Source: Clostridia bacterium
Lineage (GTDB): Bacteria > Bacillota > Clostridia > Christensenellales > Aristaeellaceae
Reading direction: 5' to 3'
NCBI GenBank assembly: GCA_017551645.1
Contig: JAFZLE010000257.1
Location: forward strand, 1 to 5,994
DNA: 5,994 bases
The translations under genes were made by a program, and so were the position numbers. Every line of letters starts with the position of its first letter. Position 1 is the first letter of the stretch. Shown in pieces: positions 1-5,994 of the stretch. The notes under the pieces are model-generated. The model ran no database searches. It was given only the letters and a program-made list of their open reading frames with translations, and was not told the origin of the DNA.

Positions 1-14
1 GCGTCCGGACACGG

Positions 15-43
15 TTTACATTTGACGCGGCGTATGATAGAAT
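15..43 (+). promoter_or_regulatory. Sigma-A/sigma-70-type promoter for the rightward three-gene operon
   Basis: A -35 box TTTACA lies at 15-20 and a -10 box TAGAAT at 38-43, separated by 17 bases. Each box matches five of six consensus positions and the spacing is optimal. Transcription would begin near position 50, giving a leader of about 50 bases before the ATG at 99. This also argues against the in-frame ATG at 57 as the start, since it would leave only a few bases of leader. A TATGAT at 33-38 is a competing -10-like sequence but has no -35 box at the right distance. The call rests on sequence match only. Confidence 0.6.
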
Positions 44-86
44 ACCGGAAGCATGCATGACCGTACCCTCACGCCCTGACACAAGC

Positions 87-94
87 GAGGTGAT
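87..94 (+). promoter_or_regulatory. Ribosome binding site that fixes the dehydrogenase start
   Basis: GAGGTGAT, complementary to the 16S rRNA 3' end, ends a few bases before the ATG at 99. The upstream in-frame ATG at 57 has no comparable site, so the shorter protein is preferred. Confidence 0.75.
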
Positions 95-98
95 CGTT

Positions 99-1061
99 AT
101 GGACAGGATACTTGTTGCCGCCATAAGGGAACTGAACGACGCTCACAAGGCGGATATCGCCGAGGCCGCGAAGAGACACGGTTTTACCGCCCTTTTCTTC
201 GACAGTGTTGACGAGGCGCTTCCCCACCTGAGCGAAGCTGAAGTCATATTCGGACAATCCGTCAGGCTCTCTCAGAACGCGCCCAAGCTGCGCTGGCTGT
301 GTTCTCCCTCCGCCGGAGTGGAGCAGTTTACCGCGCCCGGGGCGTTTTTGAACCCGGACGCGGTGCTTACGAATTCCTCCGGCGCCTACGGGGTCACCAT
401 TGCGGAGCATGTGGTCATGGTCACCCTCGAGATGCTCCGCAAACAGCCGGAATATGACAGGATCGTCGCTGCGAAACAGTGGCGGCGCGATCTGCCCGTG
501 CGCTCCGTAAAGGACAGCCGCATCGCGTTCCTGGGCACCGGAGACATAGGGCGGGAAGCCGCCAGGCGCTTCAGAGCCTTCGACCCTGCTTCCATGGTCG
601 GCGTCAACCGTTCCGGCAGCGACCGAAGCGGCCTGTTTGACTGCGTCATAAACGTAAATGAACTTGATGCCGCGCTGAAAAACACCGAGATACTTGTCAT
701 CTCGCTTCCCAAGACACAGGAGACGGTACGCCTGCTGGATAAAAGGCGCCTTTCACTGCTGCCCGACGGGGCGTTGATAGTAAACGTGGGGCGCGGCGCG
801 GTGATAGACGAAGCCGCGCTGGCAGAGGAGCTTCGGGCGGGCAGGCTGCTTGCCGCTTTGGACGTATTCGAGCAGGAGCCGCTGCCCTGCGAAAGCCCTC
901 TGTGGGACTGTCCCAGCCTTTTGATAACTCCCCACATCTCCGGTAACATGACCCTCGCGTATACGAAAAACAGGATGGTGTCCATGTTCCTCGAGGACTT
1001 TGAGAACTACTGCACCGGCAGGCCGCTAAAGCACATGGTGGACCTTAAAAAAGGATACTGA
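99..1061 (+). CDS. D-2-hydroxyacid dehydrogenase (NAD(P)-dependent)
   Basis: Cytosolic oxidoreductase of the D-isomer-specific 2-hydroxyacid dehydrogenase family, interconverting a 2-keto acid and its D-2-hydroxy acid. The 320-residue length is typical. An N-terminal flavodoxin-like substrate half carries the loop NSSGAYG (92-98) and the following TIAEH. The Rossmann motif GTGDIG is at 146-151. The catalytic residues are R232 (in VGRGAVID), E260 (in DVFEQEP) and H279 (in TPHISGN). The second Rossmann strand ends in VNRS (169-172) rather than in an acidic residue, which in this family often goes with NADP(H) preference, as in GhrA-like glyoxylate/hydroxypyruvate reductases. That is inference. 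The ATG at 99 is chosen over the ATG at 57 because GAGGTGA lies 5 bases upstream and because of the promoter position. It is the first gene of a three-gene operon, 44 bases before the next. The substrate cannot be read from sequence. Confidence 0.93.
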   Translation: MDRILVAAIRELNDAHKADIAEAAKRHGFTALFFDSVDEALPHLSEAEVIFGQSVRLSQNAPKLRWLCSPSAGVEQFTAPGAFLNPDAVLTNSSGAYGVTIAEHVVMVTLEMLRKQPEYDRIVAAKQWRRDLPVRSVKDSRIAFLGTGDIGREAARRFRAFDPASMVGVNRSGSDRSGLFDCVINVNELDAALKNTEILVISLPKTQETVRLLDKRRLSLLPDGALIVNVGRGAVIDEAALAEELRAGRLLAALDVFEQEPLPCESPLWDCPSLLITPHISGNMTLAYTKNRMVSMFLEDFENYCTGRPLKHMVDLKKGY

Positions 1062-1092
1062 CCGTGAGCCGGTAATAATGCAGGCGGCGCAG

Positions 1093-1099
1093 AAGGAGG
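1093..1099 (+). promoter_or_regulatory. Ribosome binding site supporting a TTG start
   Basis: AAGGAGG lies 6 bases before the TTG at 1106. No ATG occurs nearby before the first PHP motif (HMH at residues 9-11), so this strong site decides for the rare TTG initiator. Confidence 0.8.
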
Positions 1100-1105
1100 C
1101 CCGGT

Positions 1106-1837
1106 TTGGGAAAATACAGATACGAAACGCACATGCACACCTCTCCCGTCAGCAGATGCGCGAAGGCTTCCGTGCGGGATAACCTGGAGTTTTACAAAAA
1201 CGCTGGCTACGACGGCGTGTTCATAACCAATCATTTTCTGGACGGCAATATAGGCATCAGCCCCGACGCCTCGTATGAAGAAAAGATAAACTTCTATTTT
1301 TCGGATTACGAAGAAGCCGTCAGGCTGAGCGGGAAAGCGGGCATCAAGGTGTTCTGCGGAGTGGAAATATCAAACCGCGGCACGGATTTTCTGATCTACG
1401 GGCTGGGAAAAGACTGGTACCTGGCGCACCCCGAGATAGCGGATATGGAAAAGTCGGACGAACTTGCCCTTATGATGGACAGCGGCGCGCTGATAATCCA
1501 GGCGCACCCTTTCAGGGAAGCGGGATACATCGACCATATTCGCCTTTACCCCCGCCACGTGCACGGCGCAGAGGTGATAAACGCGTGCAGGACAGACTTT
1601 GAGAACCGTATGGCAAAGCTCTACGCGCAAAGTTACGGCCTGCTGGAATTCGCGGGCACGGACAACCATGTTGCCGGAGCGAGGCCGTTCCTGGCGGGCA
1701 TGTGCTGCGATACGCCGATAAAAGACGAGCGGGATTTCGCCGAGCGCGTGAAACACGGGGAAATGAGCATATTTGCCTGTACGAACGATCAGGCGGCAGC
1801 TGCCGCGGACAACAACACGAAAGGATCGAGACCATGA
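1106..1837 (+). CDS. PHP-domain metal-dependent phosphoesterase
   Basis: A 243-residue, essentially single-domain PHP protein. This superfamily includes histidinol phosphatase, 3',5'-nucleotide phosphatases and the PHP domains of DNA polymerases, which hydrolyse phosphoesters with a two- or three-metal centre. Expected ligands are all visible: H9 and H11 (THMH), H43 (ITNH), E87 (GVEIS), H134 (QAHPF), and D186 and H188 (GTDNH). The ARG-rich, AMP-phosphatase-like long forms carry inserted domains that are absent here, so the substrate is open. No signal peptide or membrane segment is seen, so it is probably cytosolic. The start is TTG with a strong ribosome binding site. The last ~18 residues are a low-complexity Ala/Asn-rich tail lying over the ribosome binding site of the next gene. 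The TGA stop overlaps the next ATG (ATGA at 1834-1837), which indicates translational coupling. The family call is secure; a specific reaction is not. Confidence 0.9.
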   Translation: MGKYRYETHMHTSPVSRCAKASVRDNLEFYKNAGYDGVFITNHFLDGNIGISPDASYEEKINFYFSDYEEAVRLSGKAGIKVFCGVEISNRGTDFLIYGLGKDWYLAHPEIADMEKSDELALMMDSGALIIQAHPFREAGYIDHIRLYPRHVHGAEVINACRTDFENRMAKLYAQSYGLLEFAGTDNHVAGARPFLAGMCCDTPIKDERDFAERVKHGEMSIFACTNDQAAAAADNNTKGSRP

Positions 1838-2880
1838 AGAAAAAGTCGCTGAAAAAGTATACCGATTTCATCGTCAGGCAGACCGAAGCGCTGCTGAACA
1901 TCGATTCCCCTACCGGCTACACCGAGAACGCGGCCGAATGGGTCAAAACCGAATTTGAGAAGCTGGGTTTTGACGCCGCGCTCACGACCAAGGGCGGCGT
2001 GATAGTCTCCTTCGGCGGAGAAGACCGGGAAAACGGCCTGCTGCTGGAAGCGCACGCGGATACCCTGGGCGGAATGGTCGCGGAGATAAAGGGCAACGGC
2101 AGGCTGAAGCTCACGAACCTGGGCGGCATGAATCCCAACAACGCGGAGACAGAGAACGTGCGGGTCATCACCAAGTTTAACGGCATATACGAGGGCACGT
2201 TCCAGCTGTGCAACGCTTCCCTGCATGTGAACACCGAGTACAACAACACCAAGCGCAGCTGGGATACCTGCGAGGTCGTACTGGACGAGGACGTCAAAAG
2301 CAGGGACGACGCGCTGAAACTTGGCATATCGGTGGGAGACTTTGTGTGTTTCGAGCCCAACGTCCGCGTCACGAGATCCGGCTATATCAAATCCCGTTTT
2401 CTGGACGACAAACTGAGCGTGGGCATACTGTTCGGCCTTGCCAGGTACATAAAGGATGAGAACATAACTCCCAAACGCGCCATATACGCGCACATCACCG
2501 TATTCGAGGAAGTCGGGCACGGCGGGTCCGGCAGCGTACCCGCCGGCTGCACCGAGGCCATTTCCGTGGATATGGGCTGCGTGGGCGACGGCCTGCAGTG
2601 CACGGAAAAGCAGGTGTCCATCTGCGCCAAGGACAGCCGCGGCCCGTACAGCTATCCGGTGGTCAAGGGACTGATCGAAGCGGCTAAAATGAGCGGCGCG
2701 GATTACGCAGTGGATATATACCCCAGTTACGGCAGCGACGTGGAAGCGACCTTAAGCGCGGGCAACGACCTTAAGCACGGCCTGATCGGCGCGGGCGTAT
2801 ACGCTTCCCACGGATACGAGAGGAGCCACAGGGACGGCGCGGAAAACACGCTCAGGCTGCTGATCGCCTACGCGCTGTGA
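1834..2880 (+). CDS. M42 family metallo-aminopeptidase
   Basis: A 348-residue peptidase of the M42 (glutamyl aminopeptidase/TET, formerly endoglucanase-like) family, which removes N-terminal residues from peptides with a two-metal centre and usually forms dodecameric cytosolic shells. The two-metal site is recognisable: H74 in EAHADT, bridging D191 in FLDDK, general base E225 and ligand E226 in VFEEVGHGG, D246 in SVDMG, and probably H332 in HGYERSH. Family-typical IDSPTGYT lies near residues 23-30. From memory, the pattern AH(L/A)DTLG, the SRDDALKLGISVGDF stretch and the HGxERxH ending resemble the subfamily linked to N-acetylglutaminylglutamine amide loci more than classical PepA/YsdC. No other gene of that pathway is present here. 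The ATG at 1834 overlaps the previous stop (ATGA) and has AAAGGA 8 bases upstream. An in-frame extension to 1702 would run through the preceding gene and is rejected. It is the last gene before the terminator. Confidence 0.9.
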   Translation: MKKKSLKKYTDFIVRQTEALLNIDSPTGYTENAAEWVKTEFEKLGFDAALTTKGGVIVSFGGEDRENGLLLEAHADTLGGMVAEIKGNGRLKLTNLGGMNPNNAETENVRVITKFNGIYEGTFQLCNASLHVNTEYNNTKRSWDTCEVVLDEDVKSRDDALKLGISVGDFVCFEPNVRVTRSGYIKSRFLDDKLSVGILFGLARYIKDENITPKRAIYAHITVFEEVGHGGSGSVPAGCTEAISVDMGCVGDGLQCTEKQVSICAKDSRGPYSYPVVKGLIEAAKMSGADYAVDIYPSYGSDVEATLSAGNDLKHGLIGAGVYASHGYERSHRDGAENTLRLLIAYAL

Positions 2881-2910
2881 TCTTCCCTGCACGGGAACCT
2901 CAAAACACTG

Positions 2911-2954
2911 AAAACAGAGGCGGTCTCACGTAAAAAGTGAGATCGCCTCGTTTT
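2911..2954. terminator. Bidirectional intrinsic terminator between convergent operons
   Basis: A 13-base-pair stem pairs 2917-2929 with 2937-2949 around a 7-base loop (GTAAAAA). The only non-Watson-Crick pair is one G-U. The rightward strand continues GTTTTGATTAT. The leftward strand continues TGTTTTCAGTGTTTTG. It sits 36 bases after the M42 stop and 34 bases before the stop of the leftward transglutaminase gene, so it can serve both. Confidence 0.85.
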
Positions 2955-2983
2955 GATTATTCGGGCGGACCGGCCGTTAATGT

Positions 2984-4480
2984 TCAGTGGCTCGCCAGCC
3001 AGTCGGCGTCGATCGGAACAAAATCCAATGCTTCGGAAGCGTTCGCAAAAGCCTCCGCGGCGCTGCCTTCAAAGCCGTAAATCGTAGTGATCCGGCTGTT
3101 TTCAAAAGCGTCTTCGGCTATATAGACCACATAAGGCTGTATTACTACCGCCCTCGCGGCTACGTCTTCGAACGCCCTGCTGCCAATAGAGACCAGGTCA
3201 GCGGGAAGCAGCAGCGTGAGGGACGCGACGTAACCGCCGGGCGTCACTTCCAGCACATGAAGCACCACCTTGCCGGACCCGGGCGCGTACGTTGCTTCCA
3301 CAACGGCGGGGTCACCGTTGACCGTCCAGTCGAGCGTGTTCATGCCGTATGTGAACAGCATGAACTCTTTGTCATGCATATAATACAAGCCGTCCAGGTC
3401 ATCGGTCCAGTACAGCTCCCATGCCAACTCAACAGTCGTCTCGCCGCTGTCTACCGCGGAAGTGAAGCTGGCAAGCATATCGTGCTGATACTCCCCGTTC
3501 GCGTTGGGTATCCCGTACCCCTGCTCGTCGCTTAAGTAAGCTATGCCGTACCGGCGCCAGAGCCCCTCATGTATGTAATAATTCGCTTCCAGCGAAGTGC
3601 ATCCGGGCGTGAATGTCGCGTCTGTGCAGTGATGGTCAAAGTCCATCAGCTCGTCGTTAAGGCAGAAATAGTCGTACCCTTCCAATCCGCTCACTGGGAC
3701 CGTCGCGCTGCCCGGGTCGTCCCAGGTCACGTCCACCTGGTACCACTCGCCGGAGAGCTTGATGGCGTTCCAGGCGTGCCACAACTGATTGCTGGTGACC
3801 CTGTCGTTGTCTATGCCTGCTGCCAGGCAGAGCATTTTGTATGCCTTTGAGTATGAGTCACACACGCCGTAGCCCCTGAACATGATGTCCGCGCCGTAGT
3901 ACTCAAGATCGTGGTCGTAATACGCGTTGTGAGTGAGCCAATCGTGCAGGTTCAGCGCGGTATGCCAGTCGTCAGTTCCGCGGCACTGGGCAACTATCTG
4001 GGCCGCCTTGTACTCCAAAGAAGCGGTCTCGGGCCCCGTTATCGTGAACTCTACCCAGTCCTGCGCGACCGACGAGTCGTACTGGTCTGATTCATACACC
4101 CAAACCAGCGCCACATAATTGCCGGTCGAGTACAACTGCACGCTGTCCAGCACCGGATCCGTGCCGTTCTCGCCGCAGTATAAAAACCCATGCGGATCGC
4201 GGCCCTCATCTATAATGCCGAATTCATAGTAATAGTTTGACGCGCTGCCTCCGTTTACCGTGGCGACGAACCTGCCCGGCGCCTCCAGCGTGGGCTCGCT
4301 CGTGCATTCGAGGTTTACCGTCACTCCCCCTCTTTTCCGCTCGGAAGCGCCCGATTCCCTGAGTTCGATCAGGTCCTGTATATGCTGCCAGCGCGGATTG
4401 CCCTTTTCGGCGGCGATCGCGGCGCAAAGCGCAAAAGCCAGGACTGTCAGTACGCAGATCATCAGAATACTTTTCTTCAC
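2984..4480 (-). CDS. Secreted transglutaminase-like protein with C-terminal BspA-type leucine-rich repeats
   Basis: A 498-residue exported protein. Residues 1-24 form a signal peptide: basic MKKS, a hydrophobic core, and AxA-type cleavage near 23/24. There is no lipobox. Residues about 50-150 look like a beta-rich, Ig-like region. Residues about 155-260 form a transglutaminase/papain-fold core with C207 (GYGVCDSYS), H235 (LWHAWN) and D250 (WYQVDVTWDD) as the Cys-His-Asp triad. Such bacterial domains act as cysteine peptidases or crosslinkers, and which one cannot be told here. Residues about 290-415 are unassigned. The end (about 418-490) holds two BspA-like LRR units (LPADLVSIGSRAF; QPYVVYIAEDAF) and the usual cap (IYGFEGSAAEAF...FVPI). 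There is no LPxTG motif or C-terminal membrane anchor. The GTG start keeps the basic N-terminus. An AAGGGG site lies 11 bases upstream, which is longer than usual. ATG at residue 7 would lose the basic residues. It lies 73 bases after the dehydrogenase on the same strand. Confidence 0.88.
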   Translation of the reverse strand: MKKSILMICVLTVLAFALCAAIAAEKGNPRWQHIQDLIELRESGASERKRGGVTVNLECTSEPTLEAPGRFVATVNGGSASNYYYEFGIIDEGRDPHGFLYCGENGTDPVLDSVQLYSTGNYVALVWVYESDQYDSSVAQDWVEFTITGPETASLEYKAAQIVAQCRGTDDWHTALNLHDWLTHNAYYDHDLEYYGADIMFRGYGVCDSYSKAYKMLCLAAGIDNDRVTSNQLWHAWNAIKLSGEWYQVDVTWDDPGSATVPVSGLEGYDYFCLNDELMDFDHHCTDATFTPGCTSLEANYYIHEGLWRRYGIAYLSDEQGYGIPNANGEYQHDMLASFTSAVDSGETTVELAWELYWTDDLDGLYYMHDKEFMLFTYGMNTLDWTVNGDPAVVEATYAPGSGKVVLHVLEVTPGGYVASLTLLLPADLVSIGSRAFEDVAARAVVIQPYVVYIAEDAFENSRITTIYGFEGSAAEAFANASEALDFVPIDADWLASH

Positions 4481-4491
4481 AGGCCGGTCAA

Positions 4492-4497
4492 CCCCTT
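4492..4497 (-). promoter_or_regulatory. Probable ribosome binding site for the GTG-started transglutaminase gene
   Basis: Read on the minus strand, AAGGGG lies 11 bases before the GTG at 4480. The spacing is longer than optimal, so initiation may be modest. The alternative ATG six codons in has only an AAGAAAAG-like purine run before it. Confidence 0.5.
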
Positions 4498-4553
4498 AAT
4501 CAGAATGGTTTTTTGATCGCTTGGACTCTCGGAAAGCATTTTTCAGCCTGCGT

Positions 4554-5909
4554 TCAGGCTATAGGATACTCCGCCAGGTATTCATCTTCCAGCCCGCATT
4601 CGCTGATGAGCTTGAACAGCGTGTAGCGGGTGCGGTAATCCTTCGCGCAGCGCATGGAAGTGTTCAGAAGCGCCGTGTCTATACCCAGCGCTTCGGGGGT
4701 CATGGGAGCACCCAGGCGCCGCATGGCGTCCTCAATAAGCGAAATTGGCGGCATCTCGTCTATGCACTGCTTTATCTCGCCAAACCGCGCCTGCGCACGC
4801 TCTATGCGGCGGCACTGCTCCTGCCAGTCGAGGAAATCCTCTTCGTTCTCTTCCATTATAGGCTCCGCCGCCGGACCGTAGGCTTTCTTCATCCACTTAA
4901 CGCGCGCCTCACGGCTGATCGCACGTTCGCGGACAGCGTCAAGCTCGAGTTTGGACAGATCCTCACCCGCGAAACGCTTGAAGACCGGCCATACGAGCAG
5001 CGTTGACACGCCTACCGACGCGCCGTGCCCCGGTGCGGGTCTGCCGGCGAACATCTGCATCATTTCCCAGTAATGGGCTATGTTGTGCTCTACCGAAGCC
5101 ACCGCCCTGGTATGTCCGATTATCATTATGGTCATTCCGGAAAGCAGCAGCGCCTCAGTCAGCAGTTTTATGCCTTTTTCGCTGCGCGCTTTGATCTCGT
5201 CTATGTTGTTCAGCAGCCGTTCCAGCGCGTCCGTCACGATCTCGCCGCACACGTCGCAGTAGACTTCGTCATTTATTACGCGCCCGATCTTCCAATCCGC
5301 TTTGGCTATGTACTTGCCAAGCACGTCGCCCACGCCCGCGCACACCATGTCCATAGGCGCGGTCCTGAGTATATCGGTATCGCAGATTATGATCTCGGGG
5401 CATTTGCCCGGGCGGTGTATCTTGACCCCGCGATAGGTCAGCGGGCAGATGGAAGAGGTGTATCCGTCCATGGAAGGCGCTGTGCCTATGCAGACCTGTG
5501 GCAGACCCACTTTGGCCGCTACCACGCGCACGGTATCCGTTATTGAGCCCGACCCTACGGATACCAGGAAGTCCGTATCCGCCTGAAGCGCCAGGAACAC
5601 TTCGCCCACAGCGGTCTCGTTTGGCTCAAGGCGCTCTCTGCGCCTGAGCACGCAGTCGTGGACCCTGTACCCCGCCGCCTTCAGCGCGGCGCTGACCTTC
5701 GCGCCCGCGATGTCCCAGGTGATATTGTCGGCCACCAGCACGCAGTTTCCGCCATAGCCGCGCTTTTGTATATAAGCGGCAGCATTGTCGATGATACCGC
5801 TGCCCACATATATGTCCTGCGCCGGCTCGTTGTGCACCGAGCCGCAGGCGCACTTGATATTTGACACTATCAGACGGTTGTCCTTATCGTAACTCCGGTC
5901 GTAGGACAT
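4554..5909 (-). CDS. sn-glycerol-1-phosphate dehydrogenase-like protein (AraM/EgsA type)
   Basis: A 451-residue cytosolic member of the iron-containing/glycerol dehydrogenase superfamily, closest in motif pattern to AraM/EgsA enzymes, which reduce dihydroxyacetone phosphate to sn-glycerol-1-phosphate with NAD(P)H. The nucleotide-binding GSGSITD is at 119-125, followed by the characteristic APSMDGYTSS (144-153). Metal ligands are likely D195 (GVGDVLGKY), H275 (VEHNIAH; H279 is an alternative) and H295 (PGHGASVGV). The C-terminal half is helical. It is longer than B. subtilis AraM (about 394 residues). Part of the extra length is an N-terminal head with CACGSVH at 20-26, like the CxCGxxH start seen in clostridial relatives and possibly metal-binding. 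The usual GNSRPASGAEH segment reads GHTRAVASVEH here, so substrate preference may differ and a related sugar- or polyol-phosphate is possible. The ATG at 5909 is chosen because AGGAGG lies 7 bases upstream. A longer in-frame reading to 5963 lacks such a site. Confidence 0.88.
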   Translation of the reverse strand: MSYDRSYDKDNRLIVSNIKCACGSVHNEPAQDIYVGSGIIDNAAAYIQKRGYGGNCVLVADNITWDIAGAKVSAALKAAGYRVHDCVLRRRERLEPNETAVGEVFLALQADTDFLVSVGSGSITDTVRVVAAKVGLPQVCIGTAPSMDGYTSSICPLTYRGVKIHRPGKCPEIIICDTDILRTAPMDMVCAGVGDVLGKYIAKADWKIGRVINDEVYCDVCGEIVTDALERLLNNIDEIKARSEKGIKLLTEALLLSGMTIMIIGHTRAVASVEHNIAHYWEMMQMFAGRPAPGHGASVGVSTLLVWPVFKRFAGEDLSKLELDAVRERAISREARVKWMKKAYGPAAEPIMEENEEDFLDWQEQCRRIERAQARFGEIKQCIDEMPPISLIEDAMRRLGAPMTPEALGIDTALLNTSMRCAKDYRTRYTLFKLISECGLEDEYLAEYPIA

Positions 5910-5994
5910 GGCGGTGCCTCCTGAAAATGAGTCTGTCACGGACAGGCAATGACCGGAACACATGCGAAACAGGGGTGAGCGTCCATCAGTTCCC
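5910..5994 (-). other. Upstream region of the leftward unit, cut by the window edge
   Basis: These 85 bases hold the ribosome binding site and a small dyad, CTGTC-ACG-GACAG (5933-5945). No convincing -35/-10 pair is visible, so the promoter probably lies beyond the edge, or an upstream gene on the same strand ends in or before this stretch. Minus-strand stops at 5986-5988 and 5936-5938 are possible ends of such a gene, but there is too little sequence to tell. Confidence 0.35.
5917..5922 (-). promoter_or_regulatory. Ribosome binding site that fixes the glycerol-1-phosphate dehydrogenase start
   Basis: A perfect AGGAGG on the minus strand lies 7 bases before the ATG at 5909. It decides for this start over the in-frame ATG at 5963. 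Confidence 0.85.

Noticed and set aside
57..98. N-terminal extension of the dehydrogenase from the ATG at 57
   Set aside because: There is no good ribosome binding site, the start would sit almost on the predicted transcription start, and the family alignment begins at MDRILVAA.
386..985. 199-residue minus-strand reading frame opposite the dehydrogenase
   Set aside because: It lies fully antisense to a gene with complete family motifs, is Ser/Arg-rich with no recognisable domain, and has the look of a frame opened by biased codon use.
1702..1833. Upstream extension of the M42 peptidase
   Set aside because: It would overlap the PHP gene by 136 bases. The ATG at 1834 has its own ribosome binding site and fits the family N-terminus.
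1789..2520. 243-residue minus-strand reading frame opposite the M42 peptidase
   Set aside because: It is antisense to conserved peptidase motifs, shows no domain, and has no promoter or positioned ribosome binding site that I could see.
2987..3535. 182-residue plus-strand reading frame opposite the transglutaminase gene
   Set aside because: It is wholly within a real gene on the other strand, with no protein family features.
4463..4490. TTGACC...TATTCT promoter-like pair on the minus strand at the transglutaminase start
   Set aside because: Spacing is acceptable (16 bases), but transcription would begin inside the coding sequence after the GTG, giving a leaderless protein without the basic signal-peptide start.
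4545..4560. Hairpin AGCCTG-CGTT-CAGGCT at the end of the leftward dehydrogenase gene, considered as a terminator
   Set aside because: The stem is only 6 bp and is followed on the minus strand by GAAAAA rather than a T-run, so it does not look like an intrinsic terminator for that gene.
5025..5546. 173-residue plus-strand reading frame opposite the glycerol-1-phosphate dehydrogenase
   Set aside because: It is His/Arg/Tyr-rich shadow sequence opposite conserved motifs of the real gene.
5933..5945. Dyad CTGTC-ACG-GACAG as an operator
   Set aside because: Five-base arms are short and it occurs only once in the window. No promoter is recognisable next to it.

Overview
The window looks like chromosomal DNA of a Gram-positive, clostridia-like bacterium. 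This is an inference, not a proof. It rests on strong AGGAGG-type ribosome binding sites, TTG and GTG starts, a sigma-A-type promoter, a secreted transglutaminase with BspA-type leucine-rich repeats, and an AraM-like glycerol-1-phosphate dehydrogenase with a CxCGxxH head of the kind seen in clostridial relatives. Base composition is moderately GC-rich with frequent ATA and AGG codons. No rRNA, tRNA, CRISPR array, insertion sequence or phage gene is visible.

Layout: five intact genes form two convergent transcription units. The rightward unit (about 15-2880) has a near-consensus promoter followed by three close-packed genes: a D-2-hydroxyacid dehydrogenase (99-1061), a PHP-domain metal-dependent phosphoesterase (1106-1837, TTG start) and an M42-type metallo-aminopeptidase (1834-2880). 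The last two overlap by an ATGA junction. The leftward unit enters from the right edge and holds an iron-containing-alcohol-dehydrogenase-family protein of the sn-glycerol-1-phosphate dehydrogenase type (4554-5909) and, 73 bases later, an exported transglutaminase-like protein (2984-4480). The two units meet at 2881-2983, where one strong hairpin with T-rich flanks on both sides probably terminates both.

How the genes might work together: the rightward operon combines a peptidase, a metal-dependent phosphoesterase and a 2-keto/2-hydroxyacid oxidoreductase. That would fit stepwise breakdown or recycling of a small peptide-like or phosphorylated metabolite, but the sequence does not name the substrate. 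The leftward pair joins a cytosolic polyol-phosphate dehydrogenase to a cell-envelope protein. A shared envelope role is possible but unproven. All five genes keep the catalytic or metal-binding residues expected of their families, so all are probably functional. I found no clear sign of an undescribed mobile or defence system. The most interesting points are the operon combination, the unusual M42 subfamily and the domain mix of the secreted transglutaminase.
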